Shown piece after piece: positions 26,346-35,521 of a stretch of DNA of 64,000 bases. The position numbers and the translations under genes were made by a program. The notes beneath the pieces were generated by a model. The model did not search any database. It saw nothing but the letters and a program-made list of their open reading frames with translations, and was not told where the DNA came from. Source of the DNA: Sulfurovum sp. (lineage in GTDB: Bacteria; Campylobacterota; Campylobacteria; Campylobacterales; Sulfurovaceae); the NCBI GenBank assembly GCA_024637255.1, contig JAGXFO010000011.1, positions 147,667-211,666 of the forward strand, given 5' to 3'. Within the stretch, counting starts at the first letter, position 1; every line of letters begins with the position of its first letter.

Positions 26346-27440
26346 ATGGAAGAAAACTTTTTTTTACGCTGGATTGGATTTGTGGTTTTTGCGCTGATAG
26401 TTTGGTTGTTTTTCCCATTTTTGAAAAGTTTTTTTGTGGCATTACTGATGGTGATGGTTACTTTTCCCATATACCATCTTATAGAAACGAAAATCAAACG
26501 GCGTAAAAAGCTCAAAACTTTTGCTCCTGTGCTTTCTGCGAGTATTGTTACCTTGGTATTTTCATTGATTGTTTTTATGCCGATTGCCATATTTTTATTT
26601 TATATCCTTAGTCAACCTGCAAATACCATTGGGATGATTACTTACTTCTGGAGTCAAATCGATACCTTAAGCCAGAACCTACCGACCTATCTAGAATGGC
26701 TTAAAACTCCACTTGATACCATTGTTTCAATGATGGATACAAACAAAGAAAAGATTACTGCATTTCTTGTAGAATGGCTAGGCAATGGGTTGAAAACCTT
26801 TATGTTGATGTTGGGAAGTATGACAATGATTGTTGTATTTTTCTTCTTTCTGACTTTGTACGGCCGAAGACTTGCTCTGTTTTTTATTCCTATTATTCCT
26901 CTAGCACGTTCCCTTAAGCGAGAATTTTTTAGAGAGATGACGATGACAGTATCAGTTGTATTCTACACTTTGATAGGTGTGATGATTACACAAGGGTTGG
27001 TATTTGGGATTTTTATTGCTTTTTTTGATGGGTATAACCCTTTATTGCTTGGATTTATTACAGGTATGGTGTCCATTCTTCCACTTTTTGGTACAGCGCT
27101 TGTCTGGGTTCCTGTTGCAACAAATGAGTACCTTCAGGGCAACGTCATTAATGCACTTATCATCTCCGTCTATTCATACGCAATGATGGCGGTTTTCGTT
27201 GACAATATTGTCAAGCTTGTTATTTTAAATTTTGTAAATCGCAAGCTAAATCACAACAAACATCGTATCAATGAATTTATCATCTTTTTCGCTATTGTAG
27301 GAGGATTGGCAACTTTTGGGTTTTGGGGATTTATCTTAGGGCCTGCTATTGTTGCGCTTGCTGCCACAACTCTCGCAACCTTGCGCAAAGCCAATCGATC
27401 AAACCTTGCGCATGAAGAGACACACTTGGATAAAGATTAA
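26346..27440 (+). CDS. AI-2E family transporter / PerM-like permease
   Basis: This 364-residue membrane protein has about eight helices and the family pattern, with GFITGMVSILPLFGTALVW and a C-terminal GGLATFGFWGFILGPAIVAL. I start at ATG 26346, which follows AAGGA. Members of this family export autoinducer-2, or act as ion antiporters or permeases of unknown substrate, so the function is not fixed. Its stop overlaps by four bases the end of the convergent gene at 27437-28096. Confidence 0.85.
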   Translation: MEENFFLRWIGFVVFALIVWLFFPFLKSFFVALLMVMVTFPIYHLIETKIKRRKKLKTFAPVLSASIVTLVFSLIVFMPIAIFLFYILSQPANTIGMITYFWSQIDTLSQNLPTYLEWLKTPLDTIVSMMDTNKEKITAFLVEWLGNGLKTFMLMLGSMTMIVVFFFFLTLYGRRLALFFIPIIPLARSLKREFFREMTMTVSVVFYTLIGVMITQGLVFGIFIAFFDGYNPLLLGFITGMVSILPLFGTALVWVPVATNEYLQGNVINALIISVYSYAMMAVFVDNIVKLVILNFVNRKLNHNKHRINEFIIFFAIVGGLATFGFWGFILGPAIVALAATTLATLRKANRSNLAHEETHLDKD

Positions 27441-28096
27441 CTCTTTATGCTGAATGTTTCTATTTCTTTTTGGAGTTTATCGAGTTTTTTTACGAGCTGC
27501 TTAAGTTCATTTTCTTTAATGTCATCCACAGTCCCACTATGCAGGAAGTCTTGTGCAGTAGACTGAAATGCCTTAACTAATTCTTGAAGCTTCGCTTTTG
27601 TCTTGTTGATTAATTCTCCGTAATCATCCGCAAGAGTCTCCTCTATGGCATTGATTTTGTCTGAAATCACCTCTTTGTTTTTAAAAACATAATAGGCACC
27701 AATACCCGTCATAGCCGCGCCGAGTGTAAAACTAAGTAAATTATTATTATTGTTCATGTTGTCATCTTTTGTTTCTGTATTTTTATTAAAAAACTGATCA
27801 AATGCCTTAAATGCGAGAGAGGCATTGGTTAATTTAGCGATACCGCTAGAAGCCTTAAGCGTTAAAAATTGGCTTTCTTCTCCTAGCCTCCCCAATAATT
27901 CACTGCTCTCCTCGGTGATGGTGGAAAGATTGTTCGAAAGAGTATAAAGACCATTTCGACCAACGTCAATAAAGGTATTTACTTTATGTATGGTTTTATT
28001 ATACTGGATGGCAACGAAAATAATTATCGCAGTGATGATAACCATACATAGTGTAATAATCCCCAAAAATAGGAGGAGAAGTTGCTGGTCATTCAT
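27437..28096 (-). CDS. Membrane-anchored coiled-coil protein, unknown
   Basis: This 219-residue protein has an N-terminal transmembrane helix (about 5-29), a helical segment resembling DUF948-like proteins, an Asn-rich linker (NMNNNNN), a second hydrophobic segment (about 121-140) and a C-terminal coiled coil (KQLVKKLDKLQKEI). This resembles YtxH-type general stress proteins, but the match is loose. It stands alone on its strand, convergent with the AI-2E-type permease. Confidence 0.65.
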   Translation of the reverse strand: MNDQQLLLLFLGIITLCMVIITAIIIFVAIQYNKTIHKVNTFIDVGRNGLYTLSNNLSTITEESSELLGRLGEESQFLTLKASSGIAKLTNASLAFKAFDQFFNKNTETKDDNMNNNNNLLSFTLGAAMTGIGAYYVFKNKEVISDKINAIEETLADDYGELINKTKAKLQELVKAFQSTAQDFLHSGTVDDIKENELKQLVKKLDKLQKEIETFSIKS

Positions 28097-28315
28097 TTTG
28101 TAACCCTTTCATCGCTGTGATAATTATTTATTATACTCTTCCTTGTGGATTCTGCAGCTTAACATTTTCTAGACAGCAAAAACATGGTGGCTCCAATCCA
28201 TGCTGCACCAATTCTAGCAATAAATACAATTTCCAGAAAGTGGGGTAAAAGAGATTATTGATTGAGCCGGGAATTATGTTAGTAATTAGAATTGGCAAAT
28301 TTTTATATTTAAAAG

Positions 28316-28392
28316 TGGTACACCCATCAGGATTCGAACCTGAGACCTTCGGTACCGCAAACCGATGCTCTATCCAGCTGAGCTATGAGTGC
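28316..28392 (-). tRNA. tRNA-Arg (GCG)
   Basis: A 77-base cloverleaf with encoded CCA. The anticodon loop TTGCGGT gives GCG, reading CGC and CGU. A20 in the D-loop and the A73 discriminator fit arginine identity. The acceptor stem has a G1-U72 pair. Most bacteria use ACG (inosine) for this box. Confidence 0.93.
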
Positions 28393-28412
28393 ACAAATAT
28401 TGTGAGAGCGAC

Positions 28413-28441
28413 ATTCTACCCAAATTAACTTTATTTTTCAA
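28413..28441 (-). promoter_or_regulatory. Promoter of tRNA-Arg
   Basis: On the minus strand TTGAAA (28436-28441) and TAGAAT (28413-28418) are spaced by 17 bases, with the tRNA 5' end 20 bases further on. The -35 lies within the last codons of the uracil-DNA glycosylase-like gene. Confidence 0.7.
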
Positions 28442-29144
28442 GTAATTTCATCTTAGTGAACAATTTTAGTGCTTTCTTATCTGTGATAAATGTATGATTG
28501 TAAGGATGAGGCATTTCTATGCTCTCAAAATGCCCCAACAAAAGATGCTTTTTAAGCTCAGAGGCATGCGCGCCGAAAAGTATAAGCTTTGGATTCTCTT
28601 TTTCAAGTGCTGCGAGCAGCAGCCGGACAAAAGGTCTCCATGCTTTGATGTGTTTTGCCGAACTCTTTTTGTCAGTAAAAATGAGTGCTGTATTTAAAAG
28701 CAATACACCATTTCTTTCAAAATTTAGCCTTAGTTCTTCTATGGAGTTGATCATTTGCATTTTATCTAGCCGGCTTATGGCTTCCTGTGAAGTATCATCT
28801 TTCATTAGCCTGCCACTGGCTACGAGTGCCATTTTGATAAAATTGCGTAGGCTTGTAGCCCGGTTTACCTCTTTACTCAAGCCAGAGGGTGAAAATAGAT
28901 TTTGTACCTTTTTATCTATAAAAGCATATCCTCCTGCACTCTCTTTTCTGGGGTAAGGATCCTGGCCGAACAAAATGTATTTTACTCTACTCTTGGTTAA
29001 TGTTTTAAAAGCATTAAAGTAGTTTTCTTTAGAAGGAAAATAGCTCTCATCTTCTGCTAAAAATGCTTGATACTCTGTATCAAGTGCTGCATAGGCTGTA
29101 GATAAAATACTGTCCCATGAATCACCCATGCCAGGTACAGACAT
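28431..29144 (-). CDS. Divergent uracil-DNA glycosylase-like protein
   Basis: This 237-residue protein resembles family 1 uracil-DNA glycosylases. The water-activating loop is GQDPYP at 60-65 (the usual form is GQDPYH), followed by a glycine-aromatic stretch (SAGGYAF) and LLLNTALI, which matches the uracil-contacting LLLN motif. The DNA-intercalating HPSP loop is replaced by MPHPYNHTF near residue 215. Asp62 and a C-terminal His are kept, so activity on uracil or another damaged base is plausible. It shares a TAATG junction with the gene upstream. Confidence 0.75.
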   Translation of the reverse strand: MSVPGMGDSWDSILSTAYAALDTEYQAFLAEDESYFPSKENYFNAFKTLTKSRVKYILFGQDPYPRKESAGGYAFIDKKVQNLFSPSGLSKEVNRATSLRNFIKMALVASGRLMKDDTSQEAISRLDKMQMINSIEELRLNFERNGVLLLNTALIFTDKKSSAKHIKAWRPFVRLLLAALEKENPKLILFGAHASELKKHLLLGHFESIEMPHPYNHTFITDKKALKLFTKMKLLEK

Positions 29145-29476
29145 TAGTCTCTCTTTTTCAGTTTGTCAAATTTAATGATAAGCTCTACTCTGCTTACAGG
29201 TATGCCTAACTTTTCAGATACGGATTCTCTGCTTTGTCCTGCATCTATAAGCGTCATCACTTCATCTAGTAAAGAAAAATTTTCCATCACATCTTTCACT
29301 GCAACACGTGAATTTTCATAGTTTGCAATAGTGGTATCCTTCACTTCCAAAATCTCATTGAGCTTTTTATTTTCACTTCTTAGCTTAGTGTTTTTAGCCA
29401 TCAGTGTAAACAGTATGACAGCCAGCAATGCCAGCAACGATAAAACAGCTATATCCATCATTTGCATCTTATGCAA
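29144..29476 (-). CDS. Membrane-anchored coiled-coil/HTH small protein
   Basis: This 110-residue protein has an N-terminal transmembrane helix (about 9-26), a coiled coil (LRSENKKLNEILEVKDTTI) and a C-terminal helix-turn-helix-like segment (SVSEKLGIPVSRVELIIKFDKL). Similar small proteins occur in Campylobacterota without known function. The first ATG overlaps the end of the prenyltransferase gene, and GGAGG lies four bases before it, inside that gene, so translation is coupled. An ATG four codons downstream is possible. Confidence 0.65.
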   Translation of the reverse strand: MHKMQMMDIAVLSLLALLAVILFTLMAKNTKLRSENKKLNEILEVKDTTIANYENSRVAVKDVMENFSLLDEVMTLIDAGQSRESVSEKLGIPVSRVELIIKFDKLKKRD

Positions 29477-30335
29477 CCTCCATAATAATTAAAATTAAAA
29501 AAATGAAACCAAGGTAGCCGTTGACTGTAAAAAAGGCTTTGTCTATCTTAGTGAAATCTTTGTTGACAATGTAATGTTCATAACTTAACATGATAGCAGA
29601 AAAAAATACTGCGAGTTGTGCCCAGAAACCCAGTCCTGCAGCGTAGACAAAGTACATCCAAAAAATGACAGCTAAGCTATGAAACGCCCTTGCTATCCAC
29701 ATCGTCTTATGCACGCCGAACTTCGAGGGTATGGAGTGCAGATCGTTGTCTTTATCAAATTCGATGTCTTGCAAAGAATACAACAGATCAAAACCTGCTA
29801 CCCAGAACATTACTCCTGCTGCCAGATAGATAGACCATGAGGTTATCTCACCACTCACGGCAACTACGCCTGCTATAGGAGCCAGCCCTAAGCTTACTCC
29901 AAGTATGAGGTGTGCCAACGAAGAAAAGCGTTTAAAGAACGTATAGGCGGCAAGCACTGCCAAAATGGGAAGAGAGAGCCCAAAGGCTAAAGTATTTATA
30001 AAATAGGTGATCACTACAAAAAGTGAAGCATTCATGAGTATAAACCCTATCATCTGAACATTCGTTACCCTGCCATCCACAGAAGGACGACCCTGGGTGC
30101 GAGGGTTAAGACTATCAATATCTCTGTCAAAATAACGGTTGACGCCCATTGCAAAGTTTCGTGCTGTTATTGCTGCCAATGTACCTAGAAAAAATAACTT
30201 CCAGCCAAACCATCCCAAACCATCATTGTATGCCGCCACAAGCATAGCAATGAAAATAAAAGGTAAGGAAAATACAGAGTGTTTAAACATTACCAGTTCT
30301 GAATAATGTGCCAACTTCTCTTTGAATCTATTCAC
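29469..30335 (-). CDS. mqnP: UbiA-family prenyltransferase, MqnP-like (menaquinone synthesis)
   Basis: This 288-residue membrane protein has about eight helices and the two Asp-rich motifs of UbiA prenyltransferases, NRYFDRDID and DLLYSLQDIEFDKD. In Campylobacterota the enzyme of this type attaches the polyprenyl chain in the futalosine menaquinone pathway. Menaquinone is the expected electron acceptor of the complex I encoded at 35522-51751. It lies between a CDP-alcohol phosphatidyltransferase (upstream) and the small coiled-coil protein (downstream). The name rests on the family plus the phylum. Confidence 0.8.
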   Translation of the reverse strand: MNRFKEKLAHYSELVMFKHSVFSLPFIFIAMLVAAYNDGLGWFGWKLFFLGTLAAITARNFAMGVNRYFDRDIDSLNPRTQGRPSVDGRVTNVQMIGFILMNASLFVVITYFINTLAFGLSLPILAVLAAYTFFKRFSSLAHLILGVSLGLAPIAGVVAVSGEITSWSIYLAAGVMFWVAGFDLLYSLQDIEFDKDNDLHSIPSKFGVHKTMWIARAFHSLAVIFWMYFVYAAGLGFWAQLAVFFSAIMLSYEHYIVNKDFTKIDKAFFTVNGYLGFIFLILIIMEVA

Positions 30336-30344
30336 TGCATAACT

Positions 30345-30905
30345 CTATGGATGGGGGATTTTCAATTTAGAATTGAGTGACCATGCGATAAGAGTAACCA
30401 AGATGGCAATAATGTATCCACTAGTAATGATTCCGTAGGCAATAAGTAAATAAAGTACCCATAAAAGAATGGCTCCCAGTGGTGTAGGTACGCCTTCAAA
30501 GTATTTTGCTACCTCTCCTGCATCTACTTTAAGATTGAACTCAACCAGCCTGCGTAAGCCGTTAATAATATACCAGATAAACACCAAGCCCAATATGACT
30601 TCTTCGACTCCCGAGAGTGCGCTGTATTGCTTTACTGCATAAAAGAGTAAAAATGCAGGCATCACCACAAAAGAAAGGAAATCTGCGAAACTGTCAAGCT
30701 GTATACCAAACTCAGTTGAAAGGTTATATTTACGGGCTAGCTTACCATCTATGATGTCGCAGGCGCCACCTATCCATGCCAATACAATTGCTGTGAAAAA
30801 ATCACCCTTCGCAATAAAAAATAGTGCCATAACCCCTGCTGAAACATTTAGATATGTTACCAAGTTTGCCAGGTTGAAACGATTGTTCTTGTCAAATAAA
30901 TTCAT
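30345..30905 (-). CDS. pssA: CDP-alcohol phosphatidyltransferase, probably phosphatidylserine synthase
   Basis: This 186-residue membrane enzyme has the CDP-alcohol phosphatidyltransferase motif, with the Asp residues in ACDIIDGKLARK and then GIQLDSFADFLSF. FEGVPTPLGAI resembles the region seen in phosphatidylserine synthases, which make phosphatidylserine from CDP-diacylglycerol. It is shorter than the Campylobacter enzyme. It is followed nine bases on by the mqnP-like gene and is divergent from miaA. Confidence 0.75.
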   Translation of the reverse strand: MNLFDKNNRFNLANLVTYLNVSAGVMALFFIAKGDFFTAIVLAWIGGACDIIDGKLARKYNLSTEFGIQLDSFADFLSFVVMPAFLLFYAVKQYSALSGVEEVILGLVFIWYIINGLRRLVEFNLKVDAGEVAKYFEGVPTPLGAILLWVLYLLIAYGIITSGYIIAILVTLIAWSLNSKLKIPHP

Positions 30906-30966
30906 TGTATACCTTATTTATAAAAATACTATTTTACCTTTTTTGGGGTTATGGTATGATTACGCT

Positions 30967-31872
30967 ATGAAAACCTTCAAACAACTTGCACTCATCGGTC
31001 CAACTGCATCCGGAAAAACTACACTTTCTGTCAAGATTGCACAGCAGATCAATGCGCATATTTTATCGCTTGATTCGCTTTCCATTCACAAAGAGATAGA
31101 CATAGTCTCAGCAAAGCCTACCATGGAGGAGCGTGCGGGCATAGAACATTTCGGCATTGACACCCTCTACCCTGATGAGACTTTCGATGTGACAACCTTC
31201 ATTAAACTTTACAACGAAGTGTATACAAAATGTTTACACGAAGGTAAAAACCTTGTCATTGTTGGTGGGACAAGTTTTTACCTAAAGATGCTCATAGAGG
31301 GTATCAGTGAATTACCAAGCATAGGTATAAAAACAAAACAAAACGCGAAGGAACATTTGCGGGAGCTTGGAAAAACCTATGCATGGCTTTACGCCTTAGA
31401 TGAGAAATACATGTCAAGCATAGAAGCCAATGACCCTTACCGTATAGAAAAAGCATTGCATATCTATTTGGAAACAGGCTTAGTTCCTTCTCAATATTTT
31501 AGGGAATTTCCTCCCAAACCGACTGTCTCTGCCCCACTTCCTATTTACCAGATTGACATCAAAAGGGAAGCTCTACGCGAACGCATTGCCTTGCGCAGCA
31601 ATATGATGGTTAACAATGAGCTGATAGATGAAATATGCATGCTTGAAAAAAAGTACACACGGGCACCCAACTGCATGAACGCCATAGGCATTAAAGAGAC
31701 ATTGGCTTATTTGGATGGCATTTATGACAAAAAAATGCTTATCGAGAAAATTACTATAAACACTGCAAAACTTGCCAAAAGACAAACAACATTTAATCAG
31801 TCGCAGTTTCGAAATGTTATAAAAGGAAGCGCTGTAGAGTTGAGCAAAAAATTAGATAACCTGATATGCTAA
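30967..31872 (+). CDS. miaA: tRNA dimethylallyltransferase MiaA
   Basis: MiaA transfers a dimethylallyl group to A37 of tRNAs reading U-starting codons, the step before MiaB (15280-16578). The 301-residue protein begins at ATG 30967, with the P-loop LIGPTASGKTTLS at 9-21 and the VVGGTSFYLKMLIEG motif. An upstream in-frame extension to 30751 lies over the divergent pssA gene and is not used. It is convergent with the TolC-like gene at 31895. Confidence 0.94.
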   Translation: MKTFKQLALIGPTASGKTTLSVKIAQQINAHILSLDSLSIHKEIDIVSAKPTMEERAGIEHFGIDTLYPDETFDVTTFIKLYNEVYTKCLHEGKNLVIVGGTSFYLKMLIEGISELPSIGIKTKQNAKEHLRELGKTYAWLYALDEKYMSSIEANDPYRIEKALHIYLETGLVPSQYFREFPPKPTVSAPLPIYQIDIKREALRERIALRSNMMVNNELIDEICMLEKKYTRAPNCMNAIGIKETLAYLDGIYDKKMLIEKITINTAKLAKRQTTFNQSQFRNVIKGSAVELSKKLDNLIC

Positions 31873-31894
31873 AACCTAAACTTGAAAAGAGTTC

Positions 31895-33256
31895 TTAAAG
31901 GTCAAACAATTCTCCCATCTCTCTTTTTATATCTTGTTGGATAAGTAAAACATTCAAATAATATTCCAATTGCTTTTGTTTCGTCTGTAGCGTATATATT
32001 TCCCGTTGGTTAACCTGAAAAAGATTACTCGATCCAAGTCTGTATTTTTTGTTTTCAACTTTTTCAAGCTCTTCAACAAGCCCAATCTCTTCTTGAGCAT
32101 TTTTTATATTTTGACTGAGCACATCGAGTGAATAAAGTAAATTTGTCAAGTTTGTTTTAAGTTCCAACTTTAATTTATTCTGCTCCTCATCAAGTTGCGC
32201 AATACCTCTTTTAATCTCTACTTTTTTTCCCTCGTATCCTGTTCTTTCCAGAGGGAAATCCAAATTGAATGATACTTTTGTACCGCTTCCATACCGTAAG
32301 TCATGTACGCCATAAGCTGAAACACTCAAATCAGGGTATTTTGAAAGTTTATTATAGTCTGATTCTAACTCGAGTTTCATTTTTTTATACTCTAACACTT
32401 TTAAGTCAGGTCTCTTTTCTAATGCTTTAGTTAAAGCTGTCTGTAACGCCATAGTATTTTTTTTCAGCATAGGTAATGAAGGCAAATCATATCTAGAATC
32501 AAAATGCTTTTTCGGTAAATTCAAGTATTTTAAAAATATTTGAAATGCATTATGATAGCTATTTTGCGTAATTAGTATTCTTTGTTTTCGATTGATAATT
32601 TGTTGCTCTGATTCAAGCTGTGCGACTTCAGGAAGATCGCCCGAAAGAACTCTTTTTTGGGTAAATTCATTTCTCTTGTTTGCTTTGCTTAAAAGAGTTT
32701 TTTCAAGTTTAAAGAGTTCATTATAGTACAGAAGTGTGTAGTAAGAAATAAATACATTCGAGTAGAGGTTCCTCAAATTGTTTTGTGCCTCAAACTTCGA
32801 TTGCACTGCACCAAGTGATGCCGACCCAACACTATATTTGCGAAAGTTCATATCGTTTAAAAGAGCAAATACAGGCACTTTGATACCAACACGAAACTCC
32901 CCCTCGTCTCCCGTCTTAATATTGTTGTATTCCTGCACACCCTCTGCTTTTCGGTAACCCGCCAAAAATTCTGTTCCATTTTCAGTTGGTTTTGCCAAAC
33001 TGAGATCCAAATATCTACCGTCACTTAAAGGGTACTCTTTGTTATCATACTGTGAAGAAAGTTTGGTATCAAAAGCCCCCATGGATGTTTGTACGCGAGC
33101 CTCATCCACGTACTGCTGTCCGACAGCTGAATACACATAAGGGTTTTCCTTGGTTAAGTATTTAGCCACGCGCTCTATTTTAAAGACTTCTTTACATACA
33201 GCATTTTGGGTAAACAATCCTATTAAAATGAAGAGTCCTAAGGATTTTTTCATCAT
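31895..33256 (-). CDS. TolC-family outer membrane protein of an export operon
   Basis: This 453-residue exported protein starts at MMKKSLGLFILIGLFTQNAVC (signal peptide). It has two long helical repeats with the heptad patterns of TolC (KLELKTNLTNLLYSLDVLSQ, NKKYRLGSSNLFQVNQREI). The start ATG overlaps the TGA of the upstream HlyD-like gene (ATGA), so they are coupled. It is the third gene of an operon with an HlyD-type adaptor and an ABC membrane-domain protein, forming an envelope-spanning export channel. It differs from the TolC gene at 1-578. Confidence 0.87.
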   Translation of the reverse strand: MMKKSLGLFILIGLFTQNAVCKEVFKIERVAKYLTKENPYVYSAVGQQYVDEARVQTSMGAFDTKLSSQYDNKEYPLSDGRYLDLSLAKPTENGTEFLAGYRKAEGVQEYNNIKTGDEGEFRVGIKVPVFALLNDMNFRKYSVGSASLGAVQSKFEAQNNLRNLYSNVFISYYTLLYYNELFKLEKTLLSKANKRNEFTQKRVLSGDLPEVAQLESEQQIINRKQRILITQNSYHNAFQIFLKYLNLPKKHFDSRYDLPSLPMLKKNTMALQTALTKALEKRPDLKVLEYKKMKLELESDYNKLSKYPDLSVSAYGVHDLRYGSGTKVSFNLDFPLERTGYEGKKVEIKRGIAQLDEEQNKLKLELKTNLTNLLYSLDVLSQNIKNAQEEIGLVEELEKVENKKYRLGSSNLFQVNQREIYTLQTKQKQLEYYLNVLLIQQDIKREMGELFDL

Positions 33257-34527
33257 AGTTTTTTCTCTGGTGTAACCATTTTTGGTGGAAATGCATTCAT
33301 TAAGCGCCACAACTGGTACCAAATAGGAACATTGGACAATGCGACCCATACTGTTGAGCCTGTACCCACTCTAAGATGTTTTACTGAAGGCCAAGGCTCT
33401 TTTGGATCTTCAACTATGTAGGCATAGTAATATCCTTTTTCATGCAAGATGGGATCTACTTTTTTAATAATGCCTCCAAAAGTACCAAATCGAATCGTCG
33501 GCCATCCTGGGATATTCAGTACAGGCCATCCGTAAAATCTTATTCTCACTGATAGTCCTTCTTTGATTAGTGGCATATTAAAATCTGAAACCTTAAGCAA
33601 AACCGATCTTGTAGTCACATCAGGAGAAAATTGAATTACCGGTTCTCCCTTGCGTACATAAGTATTTTTGTCATTCTTCAGTATTCTCATAACATACCCG
33701 TCTTTTTCAGCCACAACTGCCGATGTTTCATACCGTGCGATATCGGTTAATTGACCTTCCTGTTCTCTTTTTAGAGCATTTAGACGTGTTTGTGCAGAAA
33801 GTGTACTATTGTCTATGGTTCTTATACTATTTTCAATCTCTTCTATAAACTGCAATTTTTCTTGATCAATCATTGATAAACGACGTTTTTGTACCTTAAT
33901 ATCTATATCGATTTTATCCAATAGTGTTTTTGCGCCTATATAAATATTCTCAGCACTTTCATAATTCCGTTTGGACTCAATATTTTCTTTATAAAGTTGT
34001 TTTATACGCTTAAGATTAATAAATTCAATCTTATAACTATTGAGTTGTGCCTTGCGTTTAAGTTGAATACTTTTAAATTGTTCTTCTGCTTGAATAAATT
34101 GTTTATCAAAAAGTTCTGTACGAATTTTCTTTTGTTCGATAGTACTTGTTTTATTTTTCCCAAGAACACTAATTTCCTCTTGCGTATTTTTATACTGTTG
34201 CTCTAGACTCTCTTTCATGCTGTATACACGTTTTGTGTAGTCCTTGTCCAAATCGGCCATAGTAAATAGTTTCATTCCTTTTAAGACATATTCGTCTTCA
34301 GAAACATGAAAAGAATTAATAAATCCATCAATTGTGGCTGAAATAGTATGTACTCTTTGGCTAGGATGATAAGCGATGAGTTCCCCAACACCTTCTACCG
34401 TTTGTCTCCATGGTAAAAAGAGAATACCTATAAAAAAAATGAGGATTACTGCACTAAAAGACCATATCCTTTCAACCAATGGATTTGTTTTAGTAAGATC
34501 AAGTGAGTTAAATTCAAATCTATTCAT
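33253..34527 (-). CDS. HlyD-family periplasmic adaptor
   Basis: This 424-residue protein has one N-terminal transmembrane helix (about 24-43), a biotinyl-lipoyl-like segment (ISATIDGFINSFHVSEDEYV), a long coiled coil (about 90-270) and a C-terminal barrel region (LRVGTGSTVWVAL). Such adaptors join an inner membrane transporter to TolC. It overlaps the ABC membrane-domain gene by eight bases and the TolC gene by four, so all three are one operon. The substrate is unknown; no leader-peptide precursor gene was seen nearby. Confidence 0.87.
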   Translation of the reverse strand: MNRFEFNSLDLTKTNPLVERIWSFSAVILIFFIGILFLPWRQTVEGVGELIAYHPSQRVHTISATIDGFINSFHVSEDEYVLKGMKLFTMADLDKDYTKRVYSMKESLEQQYKNTQEEISVLGKNKTSTIEQKKIRTELFDKQFIQAEEQFKSIQLKRKAQLNSYKIEFINLKRIKQLYKENIESKRNYESAENIYIGAKTLLDKIDIDIKVQKRRLSMIDQEKLQFIEEIENSIRTIDNSTLSAQTRLNALKREQEGQLTDIARYETSAVVAEKDGYVMRILKNDKNTYVRKGEPVIQFSPDVTTRSVLLKVSDFNMPLIKEGLSVRIRFYGWPVLNIPGWPTIRFGTFGGIIKKVDPILHEKGYYYAYIVEDPKEPWPSVKHLRVGTGSTVWVALSNVPIWYQLWRLMNAFPPKMVTPEKKL

Positions 34528-35479
34528 TGCTCTTATCCTCTAGCCCGATTGATAATTTATTGACCTTGTAAAATCCTTCTATCGTATCATAAATATAATC
34601 AAGCTGCTTCACAAAACCTTTAAGTGCATAGGTGATTGACGTAACAATAATTTCAGCAGCAACAAATTCTCCTAATGGTAATCTGCCTTCAATAACCAGA
34701 TATCCTCCTATAATCAGGAAGGCACTAAAAATAAAACCTTCGACAAAATAGGTGAGTGCTAATTGTCTGATGATTACTTTAAAAAACTTCTGCCTTGCCT
34801 TAGCGTAAGTAGAGAGGCTGGTATCAAACTTCCCCAGTATTTCATTTCTTGTACCTTCTTGTTCTCTCATGTGCTGTAAAAAATAAATCGTATTATGCTT
34901 GGCATCAGATCGATTCAATGCATGTTCAACTCCATTGCGGCCCAGAAGCAGCAACAAAATAATATATACAGAGAAAAAGAATACGCCTGCTGCAAACAAC
35001 AACGGGTCAAAAGCAAGCAGTAAAAGCAGGCTCACAAAAATTTTAACTACTACCCCTACGCCATCAAGCAAAAGGATGGGGAAAAATTTTTGGATTGCTG
35101 TAATATCAAAAAAATAATTCATCAGCTTTCTATACATATGAGGATCATCGGATTCTTTATGTTTCAGATCCAATACTTTTATTGCAATTTCAATACCTGT
35201 TTTTAGAAATACCTTTTGCATGAATTTTTCAATAATATATTCCTTTAGCACCTGTAAAATAGTAACAAAAATGAACAGCACAAGAACAATCATTCCAAGT
35301 ATAAAAACTGAAAACGCTGCGTGTGCCAATACACTGTTGATAACAAAAGATGATGCAAGAGGGATGGATAAAACCAATACTGCGTCAATCGTTGAATAAT
35401 AAAAAAGATAGAAAATATTTTTCCTGTCTTCCCTTATAATCTTCTTAATATTGGTAAAAACAACAGCATATACGCTCAT
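34520..35479 (-). CDS. ABC exporter transmembrane domain protein without ATPase domain
   Basis: This 319-residue protein has six predicted transmembrane helices and long intracellular helical extensions like type I ABC exporters (LKHKESDDPHMYRKLMNYFF, GTRNEILGKFDTSLSTYAKA). It ends after the sixth helix: there is no Walker A, ABC signature or Walker B. The next gene starts eight bases before its stop, so this is not a simple frameshift with the ATPase just beyond. The ATPase must be supplied by another gene or is not needed. Upstream is the end of the nuo cluster. Confidence 0.82.
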   Translation of the reverse strand: MSVYAVVFTNIKKIIREDRKNIFYLFYYSTIDAVLVLSIPLASSFVINSVLAHAAFSVFILGMIVLVLFIFVTILQVLKEYIIEKFMQKVFLKTGIEIAIKVLDLKHKESDDPHMYRKLMNYFFDITAIQKFFPILLLDGVGVVVKIFVSLLLLLAFDPLLFAAGVFFFSVYIILLLLLGRNGVEHALNRSDAKHNTIYFLQHMREQEGTRNEILGKFDTSLSTYAKARQKFFKVIIRQLALTYFVEGFIFSAFLIIGGYLVIEGRLPLGEFVAAEIIVTSITYALKGFVKQLDYIYDTIEGFYKVNKLSIGLEDKSNE

Positions 35480-35521
35480 ATAATCAATCCTTTAGTAGAG
35501 GAGGAATCCCCTCTTTTGCGA

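Noticed and set aside
28097..28315. Possible gene remnant on the minus strand (about 28160-28240)
   Set aside because: A short hydrophobic frame (ending WIGATMFLLSRKC) lacks a start codon and ribosome binding site. Too little remains to name it.
30751..30966. Upstream extension of miaA
   Set aside because: The extra 72 codons overlap the divergent pssA gene and precede a normal MiaA start that carries the P-loop at the usual distance.
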